Part shown: piece by piece, positions 17,170 to 24,861 of the stretch | Numbering within the stretch: position 1 is the stretch's first letter | Layout: each line of letters starts with the position of its first letter | Origin: an uncultured Prevotella sp. | GTDB lineage: Bacteria > Bacteroidota > Bacteroidia > Bacteroidales > Bacteroidaceae | DNA length: 64,000 bases | Assembly: GCA_905234265.1 (NCBI GenBank) | Contig: CAJOHJ010000010.1 | Span: 1 to 64,000 of the forward strand | Direction of reading: 5' to 3' | The notes under the pieces: model-generated | Told to the model about the DNA's origin: nothing | The model's database searches: none | What the model saw: only the letters and a program-made list of their open reading frames with translations | Position numbers and translations under genes: made by a program

Positions 17170-19085
17170 TCTTCACCTCCTTTCTTGACAATTAGAGTAC
17201 GCAACATGTGATTTTCTGCCTTAATGTTTAGGACATAAAGGCCGTTTGGTATTGCTGGTGTGAAGTTTATCGTGTGATGCCCCTTGATAAGGCCATTCAA
17301 GGTCTTTCTTTCTACAAGCATGCCACTACGATTGAATATGCGAACATCAACGGAAGGAACGTCTTCGTCCATGTCGAAGTCAATTATGAGATGGCTGTCA
17401 AATTGATTGGACGAAATGGATATGCTTTGACCATTAACATCTTTCGATACATTACTCTTTCGATAAAGTTCAATATACATTGGCCGTTCAGGTTCTTTTT
17501 GTAGTGTAGAATAGAGAGAAAGACGTCCTGCTATCCTGTCATTCCATGCATCAAGAGTGGCCTCTTCCAACTTGTAAACAATCCCTTCTTTCCCTGAATA
17601 TCGTTCTGAAAGACATATTTCTCCACTATTGAAGCGGAGACGTCCGTCGCTTTGTGTGTTTGAACTAAACGTCGCAGTTTCTCCGTCAATTTTGATAGTT
17701 CCATCAGCACTTTTTCCATCGCAAATCAGAGTCAGTGCAATAGGCTTTTCATTAAGGACATACTGCCCACTCCAATCATATTGCACGAGGATGCCTTCAT
17801 ATTCGCCAGACAACTTGCTTAAGTCTGTGAATTCTGTGGAAATCTCAGGCATGTGTAGTGGGGTATTAGCATTCGACACATCCCGATAGATATCATTTTC
17901 GGGAGTTTCCTTTTCAAGTTCTTCTGTTGCGGCTCCATTGCCGAGAATTTCCGCTTGTCGTAGATAGCTATTGCCTTTGTCTTCGTCTCGTTCTACTCCA
18001 AAACCATTGCGGTAGCAAAGCCCTAACATGTATAGACTATGAATGTGAAACTTTTTGGCTCCAACAAAGAAATGACTTACAGCGTCTTCATAACTCTGCA
18101 GGCATCCCAGCCCTTTGTATAACATGAATCCGTAATCATAATGACAAGTGAAAGAATTCATGTTAGCACCGATTTTAAAATATTTGCAAGCTTCTGAATA
18201 ATCCTGGCGCAAACCACCAATGGAATATTTGTAGGCCATGCCAAGGTTGTGACAAGCAAGGGGAAGCTTCTTGTCGATTGCCAACTGGAACCAGTTAAGT
18301 GCCTGTATCGTGTCAATGCTGACTCCTGTTCCGGTAATATATGCAACGGCAAGTGCATTCATAGCTATAACATTGGAATCGTTGATTGCTCTTTGCTGAA
18401 GGATGTTGATAGCATCATTAATGCGAACTTCCGTATCAAGTCCTTTTAATGCCAAGATGGCTTTTCCCAAAAGAGTGTCGAATGCTGCCACGCTTCCAAA
18501 CTCCAATTTTACGTCACCCGTCTCTCTTCTCATATCAGTCATGCCCATGAGTTTTCTATTGTAGGCATCAAACATTCTTATCAGTATAGGACGATGAACT
18601 TTCAGTTCTTCTAAAAGGAGTCTTTTCTCATTATTCTTAAAACGGTAGATATCGCTAATGCGCAACCTATCTTCTGTAAATTGAAATGCACGATTCCATT
18701 CTTTTGCACTGTCAAGAGTTGTGGTAAGCCCCTCCTCAGCAAGAATTTTCCACATGTTATTCACCCTTCTTGCAGCAGGCTTTGCGTTTTTTACGCTAAA
18801 AAGCAATTTCAACTGACGTTCGTCCAATGTGTTCTTCAAAATGTCAATTTCTTCATTCCATAAATTCAGAGTAGAATCACTTGCACTCTTTTGCATAATA
18901 TACGCCAGCCTTGATTTCAGATACTCTTTCTGAGCATCGTCATAGGTACACCTTGGATGGTCGGCTATACGCAGAGCCAACTGAATTAACGATCCTGCCC
19001 TACCTTTTTTTAGCGCTTCTCCTTGGGCCATAGCAGCATTTGAGAATGAAACAAATGCCACAATTAAAAGTAATAATCTTCTCAT
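17166..19085 (-). CDS. Sel1-repeat secreted protein with T9SS type A sorting domain
   Basis: A 639-aa protein starting at ATG 19085, chosen because a clean signal peptide follows (MRRLLLLIVAFVSFSNAAMAQ); the longer ORF start at 19148 would overlap the upstream gene. The middle holds Sel1-type repeats (NALAVAYITGTGVSIDTIQA, CHNLGMAYKYS, YMLGLCYRNGFGVERDEDKG). The C-terminal ~80 residues, with VDVRIFNRSGMLVERKTL and PNGLYVLNIKAENHM then TLIVKKG, match the type A C-terminal signal used by the type IX secretion system. It is thus probably exported across the outer membrane; a PorT-like T9SS component is encoded at 34.6 kb. Confidence 0.8.
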   Translation of the reverse strand: MRRLLLLIVAFVSFSNAAMAQGEALKKGRAGSLIQLALRIADHPRCTYDDAQKEYLKSRLAYIMQKSASDSTLNLWNEEIDILKNTLDERQLKLLFSVKNAKPAARRVNNMWKILAEEGLTTTLDSAKEWNRAFQFTEDRLRISDIYRFKNNEKRLLLEELKVHRPILIRMFDAYNRKLMGMTDMRRETGDVKLEFGSVAAFDTLLGKAILALKGLDTEVRINDAINILQQRAINDSNVIAMNALAVAYITGTGVSIDTIQALNWFQLAIDKKLPLACHNLGMAYKYSIGGLRQDYSEACKYFKIGANMNSFTCHYDYGFMLYKGLGCLQSYEDAVSHFFVGAKKFHIHSLYMLGLCYRNGFGVERDEDKGNSYLRQAEILGNGAATEELEKETPENDIYRDVSNANTPLHMPEISTEFTDLSKLSGEYEGILVQYDWSGQYVLNEKPIALTLICDGKSADGTIKIDGETATFSSNTQSDGRLRFNSGEICLSERYSGKEGIVYKLEEATLDAWNDRIAGRLSLYSTLQKEPERPMYIELYRKSNVSKDVNGQSISISSNQFDSHLIIDFDMDEDVPSVDVRIFNRSGMLVERKTLNGLIKGHHTINFTPAIPNGLYVLNIKAENHMLRTLIVKKGGEE

Positions 19086-19098
19086 TTTATTAATTATC

Positions 19099-20979
19099 TT
19101 AATACCAAATTTGTTTTCCGTTCTTATATATAAATATTCGTTCTTCATGCCCTTTTGTTTTATCTTTTAATAAAAGCAACATGCCCTTGGGAATGTTGTA
19201 AAAAGTCAAACAGTCGTCATTATGAGCGAAACTCCTGCCAAGCAAATGCCATTGCGTGTCAAAACCATATAGTTCATACAAATGACCTTTCTGAATATCG
19301 TTGCCGTCGGAAACAGGAGCGAACTCAATACTCGAAAGATTAAAGTTACGTTTCTCCCCCAAGTCAATACCAATCCAATAACCAGGCTTAAAAGCTTTTA
19401 TTTTGGTTTCTTTGTCGCCATCTGTTAAAAGGGATAAACGATTGGTGTCTACTTGTGACGTCAAATATTGCCCATTATATGTTTTATTGGCTTCATCCTT
19501 AAATAACAATTCTGACAATAGGGCTATATCTCGTTCATTACTTTTGAATCGTATATATCTATATTTTTCCGCATTGCGAATATTTATGGAAGTCCTTCCG
19601 TATGGAGTTGCTGTGATAACGGCTAATGTGTCAGTTAGTGTGAACTTTGGATTGTCGGCACCCTCTATAATACTGTTTATCAGTTTGATCCATTGTGCGG
19701 GCATATATGAACACAATGGATATTTACGTGTTAAGACAACACTGCAAGTGTCATCGCTATCTGATTTTAAGTAATGAACGTCTCCGTTTTTATCCAACAA
19801 AATGGGTGGAGATAATGGGCTTTTCTGTCCAAAAGCCTCCATTACAGGCAAATACACGACATTATTTCCTAAATTTTCAAAACAAGCTATACCGTTCTTA
19901 ACGGGTTCCTGTACTATGGGCTGCCAGTCTTTCCCTGTCACAAATGTACACAGCCAGACCTTATTCTGATTGGCTACAGGAATAGAAATTTTACCATTCA
20001 GTCCGTAGAATACCGACACATCTTTATAAATGTCAGCATACCCAGTCCTGAATACTTTGGCCACTCTCTTCTCATATTTGATTGAAAAAGGAATGCTTAG
20101 GCCTTCGAAGGAAGTGCTGTCTTTTATGAAATTAGATGCGTCTATGCGATTATTACAAAGAGGCACATCTTCACTTTCAAATACAGTATATGTTCCGTCG
20201 GCAAGTAATAAAGCAACCCAAGAGTGGCCTTTTGTGCTATAATCTGCCCAATGAGGTACTCCATCAATGGCTGCTGGTATCGCAAAAGCCCTTAGAACAG
20301 ATACTAACAAAATACAGCGTTGGTCACAGTTTGCACGTCTAATATGATTATAAGTCAGTACGTCTAAATTGTATGGAGTGAAAGAATTGGAATTACTGAT
20401 ACTGTCAAGCACTCTACGTCTGAGAATTGTAAATGCAGCTTTTACATCAGAAACATTCTCTATTGCATTTTTGTAGCATTCGCGGAGTTCCTTTCGCCAC
20501 GAAGGTTGAAAATGTTCATTGCTTACCCTATATGGCAAAATATACTCACAAAAAGAATCAAAAGAAATGTCATTATACCAAGGAGAAATTCTCCAGATTG
20601 AAAACGCATCATCAATATTTGACATCAAATTCTCACAACTCACAACTGAACTATCTGGCAACATGTTTATTCGCATATTGTCGTTGCAATCGCTCCATAG
20701 TTTGCCTAATTTCCCTATATCCGTTTTGGGCTTATAATTGCGGACAGAACTCAAGAATAGGTCTATGCCTTGGCCTTCAGGAGATTGGTGACTCTCCATG
20801 TGGTCTATGAGATATAAAGCAGCATCAAATTTTTGCTGGTCAATGTCAATCTTCTGATAATGTTCTAATACAGCTGCGTATTTTTTTCTATAAGCCTCTG
20901 AATAACCATAAGACAATAAAGAATAGAAAAGAAATGCAACAGCAAGCTTAATAGGTAAAAGATCCGAAAATATCTTCAT
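19099..20979 (-). CDS. Transglutaminase-like domain protein, exported
   Basis: A 626-aa protein with an N-terminal signal (MKIFSDLLPIKLAVAFLFYS). The transglutaminase/protease-like core has the catalytic Cys in NCDQRCILLVSVLRAFAIPA (Cys about residue 222) and His in GHSWVALL (about 252), with an acidic residue downstream. Beta-rich domains follow; the C-terminal part, with LLTDGDKETKIKAFKPG and WIGIDLG, resembles an F5/8-type or galactose-binding fold. Many bacterial members are peptidases or crosslinkers of surface proteins or peptidoglycan stems; the reaction here is unknown. ATG 20979 overlaps the 3' end of the DUF3244 frame by about 32 bp. Confidence 0.75.
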   Translation of the reverse strand: MKIFSDLLPIKLAVAFLFYSLLSYGYSEAYRKKYAAVLEHYQKIDIDQQKFDAALYLIDHMESHQSPEGQGIDLFLSSVRNYKPKTDIGKLGKLWSDCNDNMRINMLPDSSVVSCENLMSNIDDAFSIWRISPWYNDISFDSFCEYILPYRVSNEHFQPSWRKELRECYKNAIENVSDVKAAFTILRRRVLDSISNSNSFTPYNLDVLTYNHIRRANCDQRCILLVSVLRAFAIPAAIDGVPHWADYSTKGHSWVALLLADGTYTVFESEDVPLCNNRIDASNFIKDSTSFEGLSIPFSIKYEKRVAKVFRTGYADIYKDVSVFYGLNGKISIPVANQNKVWLCTFVTGKDWQPIVQEPVKNGIACFENLGNNVVYLPVMEAFGQKSPLSPPILLDKNGDVHYLKSDSDDTCSVVLTRKYPLCSYMPAQWIKLINSIIEGADNPKFTLTDTLAVITATPYGRTSINIRNAEKYRYIRFKSNERDIALLSELLFKDEANKTYNGQYLTSQVDTNRLSLLTDGDKETKIKAFKPGYWIGIDLGEKRNFNLSSIEFAPVSDGNDIQKGHLYELYGFDTQWHLLGRSFAHNDDCLTFYNIPKGMLLLLKDKTKGHEERIFIYKNGKQIWY

Positions 20980-21343
20980 CGTCTGCATTCATAATGATAA
21001 TTTCATAGTCGCCATTGCCGTGCGTAGAGATGTCAAATTCGGCCTCGTCTCCTATAGATGTTGACAGATTCTCAGAAATAACCAAACTCCCGTTTCTGTA
21101 AATTTCCACGCTAACATTAGGACAGTCAATATTAAATATAATATTCAAAATCCCGGTCGTTTGGTTGAATTCTGCAAAACATGCCGTTGAATATTTTGCT
21201 GGTGCCAAACGGGGATATTCATTTTGAGTGTTGTTGTTATTGTTAGTTTTGGCAACTCTCAATTTGGCTCCATACAAGTTTTGTGGCATTGATGCGACAG
21301 AAATAAGAAATACAACTAAAATAATACTTTATACGTTTTTCAT
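20948..21343 (-). pseudogene. DUF3244-like small exported protein with a stop codon in its signal peptide
   Basis: The frame from ATG 21343 reads MKNV, TAA, then SIILVVFLISVASMPQNLYG and about 100 further residues, so the signal peptide is interrupted at codon 5 (21329-21331). The body (EYRLAP-like start, ILNIIFNIDCPNVSVEIYRN, SLVISENLS, DYEIIIMNADDEDIFGSF) resembles DUF3244, an Ig-like exported domain common in Bacteroidales. The first intact ATG afterwards (21289) would give 113 aa lacking the hydrophobic core. A promoter -7 box ends about 24 bp upstream of 21343, supporting that ATG as the ancestral start. It is the first gene of the AT-rich operon. Confidence 0.6.
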
Positions 21344-21717
21344 AACTTTTATAGTTTAAATTCAGTGCAAAATTATAGCATTTCAATAATTGATAACAAG
21401 CTGTTTTTATTTTATTATCTATAAGTGTTGCAAATGTGGAACATTTTATTATTTTCCAGTAACACAGGCGTTTAGGACTTAACTTTACCCCAAAATACAC
21501 GTTTTTGGGGAATGAAAATGCAACGTTCTGGCATTGAAAATAGCAGCCATTTCGTGAATGTCCGACTGCTGTATCTGGCTTTAAAGGCAGAGCTGGCTGT
21601 ATATGAAAATGTCTAAATTTCAAAAAAAAGTATAAATATGAATGCCTGCACTTGCTTATGTCGTTAGTAAGCCGTATCTTCGTAGACAGAAAACCTAAAA
21701 GCACTAACTAACTAAAG
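21344..21717. other. Non-coding gap between AT-rich operon and manC
   Basis: It holds the operon promoter (21367-21399) and AT-rich sequence. I see no gene, array or tRNA remnant. It marks the right-hand composition boundary, since manC at 21718 returns to GC-rich codon use. Confidence 0.6.
21367..21399 (-). promoter_or_regulatory. Promoter of the AT-rich secreted-protein operon
   Basis: CTTG, 20-nt spacer, TAATTTTGC (21367-21375) on the minus strand. The same CTTG-N20-TAATTTTG form precedes the uroporphyrinogen-decarboxylase-family gene at 37.2 kb. Confidence 0.5.
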
Positions 21718-22809
21718 ATGATTATTGACAAAAAGAATTTCTGCGTCATTCTGGCCGGCGGACAGGGACGCAGGCTGTGGCCCTGGAGCCGCAAGGACAA
21801 GCCAAAGCAGTTTCTGGATTTCTTCGGCACAGGTCGCACGCAGCTGCAGATAACCTTCGACCGCTTCAAGAAGCTCGTCCCGGCGGAGAATATATTTATA
21901 TGTACGTGCAAGGAGTATGAACACCTGGTTAGGGAGCAGGTGCCGGAGATGGAGCCTGCAAACCTGCTGGTGGAGCCTGTCAACCGCAACACGGCAGCCA
22001 GTGTGGCATGGGCGAACATGCGCATTAAGAACTCTACCCCCGATGCCAATATCGTCATCGTGCCGTCCGACCAGCTGGTGCTTGACGAAGCTGCCTTTGC
22101 CAAAAGCATCAAGATGGGCGTGAGCTACGTCTCGGAGAACAATGTGCTGCTGGCCATCGGCGTCAAGCCCACGCGCCCCGAGCCTGGCTATGGCTACATA
22201 CAGATTGGCGACCTGAGCTGCAAGCCCGACGTATACAAGGTGAAGTCGTTCACGGAGAAACCCGAGCGTGAGTTTGCCACAATGTTCATGGAGAGCGGCG
22301 AGTTCTACTGGAACACGGGCATCTTCATTTCCAACAGCCGCCATCTCACCAGGACCTTTGAGGAGATTTTCCCTCCCGTGCTGCGCAATCTGAAAGCGGA
22401 CAAAGCTTCCTACACTCTCGACGACGAGTTGGAATATGTTGCAAAGAATTATCCACGCTACCCGAACCTGTCGATAGACTATGCCATCCTGGAGCAGGGT
22501 CGCAATGTCTATGTCATGAAGTGCGACTTCGGCTGGGCCGACCTTGGCACGTGGCATGCTATCTACGAATGCATGAGCCACGGCGAGGGTGACAATGTGG
22601 TGGTTGACACGGAGGTGATGTTCGAGAACTCTTCCAACAATGTCATCCGCCTGCCGAAGGGACATTTGGGCGTCATCAGCGGACTCGACGGCTACATAGT
22701 TGTCGAGGAAGGCAACATGCTGCTCATCTGCAAGAAGAGCGATTCGTCGGCTCTTGTACGCAAGTATGCCGGTGAGGTGCAGCTGAACTACGGCGACGAG
22801 TTTGTATGA
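21718..22809 (+). CDS. manC: Mannose-1-phosphate guanylyltransferase
   Basis: Makes GDP-mannose from mannose-1-phosphate and GTP, feeding GDP-mannose and GDP-fucose for glycans; cytosolic. The nucleotidyltransferase signature CVILAGGQGRRLWPWSRKDK-PKQF is at residues 9-31, followed by LLVEPVNRNTAASVAWA, IVPSDQLV and GVKPTRPEPGYGYIQ, then the second half with EKPERE and FYWNTGIFI. At 363 aa it is the short form without the C-terminal isomerase domain of bifunctional enzymes. A strong terminator follows at 22812. GDP-mannose is the precursor of GDP-L-fucose, which is thematically close to the fucose genes further on, but the link is inference. Confidence 0.93.
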   Translation: MIIDKKNFCVILAGGQGRRLWPWSRKDKPKQFLDFFGTGRTQLQITFDRFKKLVPAENIFICTCKEYEHLVREQVPEMEPANLLVEPVNRNTAASVAWANMRIKNSTPDANIVIVPSDQLVLDEAAFAKSIKMGVSYVSENNVLLAIGVKPTRPEPGYGYIQIGDLSCKPDVYKVKSFTEKPEREFATMFMESGEFYWNTGIFISNSRHLTRTFEEIFPPVLRNLKADKASYTLDDELEYVAKNYPRYPNLSIDYAILEQGRNVYVMKCDFGWADLGTWHAIYECMSHGEGDNVVVDTEVMFENSSNNVIRLPKGHLGVISGLDGYIVVEEGNMLLICKKSDSSALVRKYAGEVQLNYGDEFV

Positions 22810-22811
22810 TT

Positions 22812-22836
22812 GCCGGCCTGTCAGGCCGGTGTTTTA
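22812..22836 (+). terminator. Terminator of manC
   Basis: Stem CCGGCCT/AGGCCGG with loop GTC (22813-22829), then TGTTTTA. It overlaps the 3' end of the convergent HhH gene. Confidence 0.7.
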
Positions 22837-24861
22837 GAACATGACTTTTATTTGCAGCAGAATGTCGGCCATCGAAGAGTGGCCTATCTGCTGCATACCC
22901 GACGAGATGGTGCTGCGGTCGAAGTAGTTGGTGACGCCGGCCTTTGCCGCCAGCTGCCAGTTGTGGGTGATGTCGGCACTGCACGTCAGCTGGTATCGCA
23001 GACCGTGGCCGTAATAGGAGGCAAAGGCAAAGTCGTGGGCCACAGACTGCTCATACTGATAGATGCGTGAGTCGTAGCCGTCGGTATGGAACCATCCTGC
23101 CGAAGCGTCAGCCTTCAGCCATTTCTTTTTCAGCGATGCCTGACAGGCAATCATGATGCCCTGCTGGCTGTCAGTCTTTGTAAGGGTGCTGACTGCGTCG
23201 GCCTGCAAGCCGGCTTTCAACGTTGGCGACACGTCGGCCGACAGGCGCAGGCGCAGCCTGTGTTCGGGCATGTTCTCCAGATTGGTCTTGCTGCTGTTGT
23301 CGCGCTGGCGGAGGTGCATGCGGTATCTGCCCTCAATGTTCCACGTCTTTTGCCTATAGCGTGCCGATGCCATCAGGTCGACGGCATCGCTGGCGGCACT
23401 CACCTGATAGCGCGGCCAGCTGAAGTGCGCATAGTCGGCATAGGCTTGCAGCTGCCACCGGTCCGACGGCTGCCAGCGCAGTCCGGCATACAGGCCGTGT
23501 TCGTTCTGAACGCCGCTGCCCTCTGCGAAGGCATTTGCCATGAGGGCAGTGTATCGCCTGTCGTAATACCTGTAGAGAGCCATCATGGTGAGCTTCGGCG
23601 ACAGCCGGCAGTTGACGGTGTGCAGCAGGGCAAAGGCACCGCTTCCGCTGATGGCCGTCTCGCCGGCAATGCTTAGCTTGGCGGTGCGCAGCGAGTAGTC
23701 CAGACTGGCATTGGTGAAGCTGTTGCCCTCGGCGGCGTAGCGGCGGTAGAGCTGCGTAGCCTTCTGAGGCGCCAGCTTGCGGTCAAGGTGTGAGCAGACG
23801 ATGTTGGCGTTTATGCGCAGCGCACGCTTCCTCCAGCCAATGCTTGCGCCGATGTCGGTCTGCTGCGTGTTGCCTTTCTTGCCGATTTCCGTCGCCGTGC
23901 GGTGGTAGCCGTCGGTGAGCAGGGTCTGTGCGTCGCCGTCCTTGTTCAGCGTGGCATCGATGCTGCGCAATGAGGCGAAGGCTGTCAGTGACAGCTGCGT
24001 CGAGAGGCGCACCGTTGCAGCGGCACCACGCAGCACATTGGCCTGCGACCTGCCAGTGCTGGCGGAAAGAGTGTGGCTGCTGCGGCCGAGCGACAGCAGC
24101 GTTGCCGTCTTGCCGAGCGAGAAGCCGGAGTTCATAATCAGTCCCATGCCCATCTGCACGCGGTAAGTGCCGGCGTTCAGTGCTTCCAAGGCTCCGAAAT
24201 TGCGCAGCTGCAGATAGTAGTTGTAGTGGTCGTAGCCCCACCGGTTGCAGTTTGACAGAAACGGTTCGCCAGCATCCTGGGCGCCGGTGATGCCGATTTT
24301 TATGCGGTCGTTATAGTTAAACTGGTAGCGCAGGTCGTGGCGGTATTTATAGCCAATGTAGGCGTTGCGGGTGTTGGCAGTATATCCCCTGCGGTCGTAG
24401 AGAGGAATTTTAGCCGTTGCCATGAGCGTGCTTTTGCCGTAGTCGGCCAGCTGTCTGAGTGTCGGCCACCGCCTTTGCGGCTCCCGGTCGCCTGCAACTA
24501 CAAAGCACTGCAGCAGTCGCCGCGTGTCCCAGTCGAGCGATGCAATCATCAGCAGTTCGCTGAGCGAGCGCACGGGGCCGTAGCGATAGACGTATTCCAG
24601 AATGTCGTCGATTTGCTGTTCTGTAAGAAAAGGCAGCTCCTCCAGCTCTTCGGCAGTTGCCTTGTTAAGGTTTATAGGGTTTTCTGCACGTTCCTGCAGG
24701 GCTTCAGTCATTTCTGGGCCGTAGTCTTCAGCTTCCTCGGCTGCGGCCCATTGGCGCAAAGCCTCCTGCCAGTCGGTGTTCTGGCAGAAAGAAGCTGCTG
24801 CTGTCAGCAGGAATGTCGACAGCAGCAGCGTTCTGATGTTAATAACCGAAAATTTCTTCAA
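22834..24861 (-). CDS. Exported helix-hairpin-helix (ComEA-like) protein with beta-barrel-like body
   Basis: A 675-aa protein with signal peptide (IRTLLLSTFLLTAAASFC). A ComEA-type helix-hairpin-helix region, NPINLNKATAEELEELPFLT then QQIDDILEYVYRYGPVRSLSEL, occupies about residues 55-105, followed by about 550 residues of alternating beta-strand, aromatic-rich sequence resembling an outer-membrane barrel (YGHGLRYQLTCSADITHNW near the end). I cannot assign a function. The start is TTG (24861), since no ATG precedes the signal peptide; it overlaps the M16 stop by 23 bp, indicating co-transcription. Confidence 0.75.
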   Translation of the reverse strand: MKKFSVINIRTLLLSTFLLTAAASFCQNTDWQEALRQWAAAEEAEDYGPEMTEALQERAENPINLNKATAEELEELPFLTEQQIDDILEYVYRYGPVRSLSELLMIASLDWDTRRLLQCFVVAGDREPQRRWPTLRQLADYGKSTLMATAKIPLYDRRGYTANTRNAYIGYKYRHDLRYQFNYNDRIKIGITGAQDAGEPFLSNCNRWGYDHYNYYLQLRNFGALEALNAGTYRVQMGMGLIMNSGFSLGKTATLLSLGRSSHTLSASTGRSQANVLRGAAATVRLSTQLSLTAFASLRSIDATLNKDGDAQTLLTDGYHRTATEIGKKGNTQQTDIGASIGWRKRALRINANIVCSHLDRKLAPQKATQLYRRYAAEGNSFTNASLDYSLRTAKLSIAGETAISGSGAFALLHTVNCRLSPKLTMMALYRYYDRRYTALMANAFAEGSGVQNEHGLYAGLRWQPSDRWQLQAYADYAHFSWPRYQVSAASDAVDLMASARYRQKTWNIEGRYRMHLRQRDNSSKTNLENMPEHRLRLRLSADVSPTLKAGLQADAVSTLTKTDSQQGIMIACQASLKKKWLKADASAGWFHTDGYDSRIYQYEQSVAHDFAFASYYGHGLRYQLTCSADITHNWQLAAKAGVTNYFDRSTISSGMQQIGHSSMADILLQIKVMF

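Noticed and set aside
11879..21717. tRNA-Leu-integrated genomic island
   Set aside because: The AT-rich block lies on the 5' side of the tRNA, no duplicate of the tRNA 3' end is seen near 21.7 kb, and there is no integrase gene.
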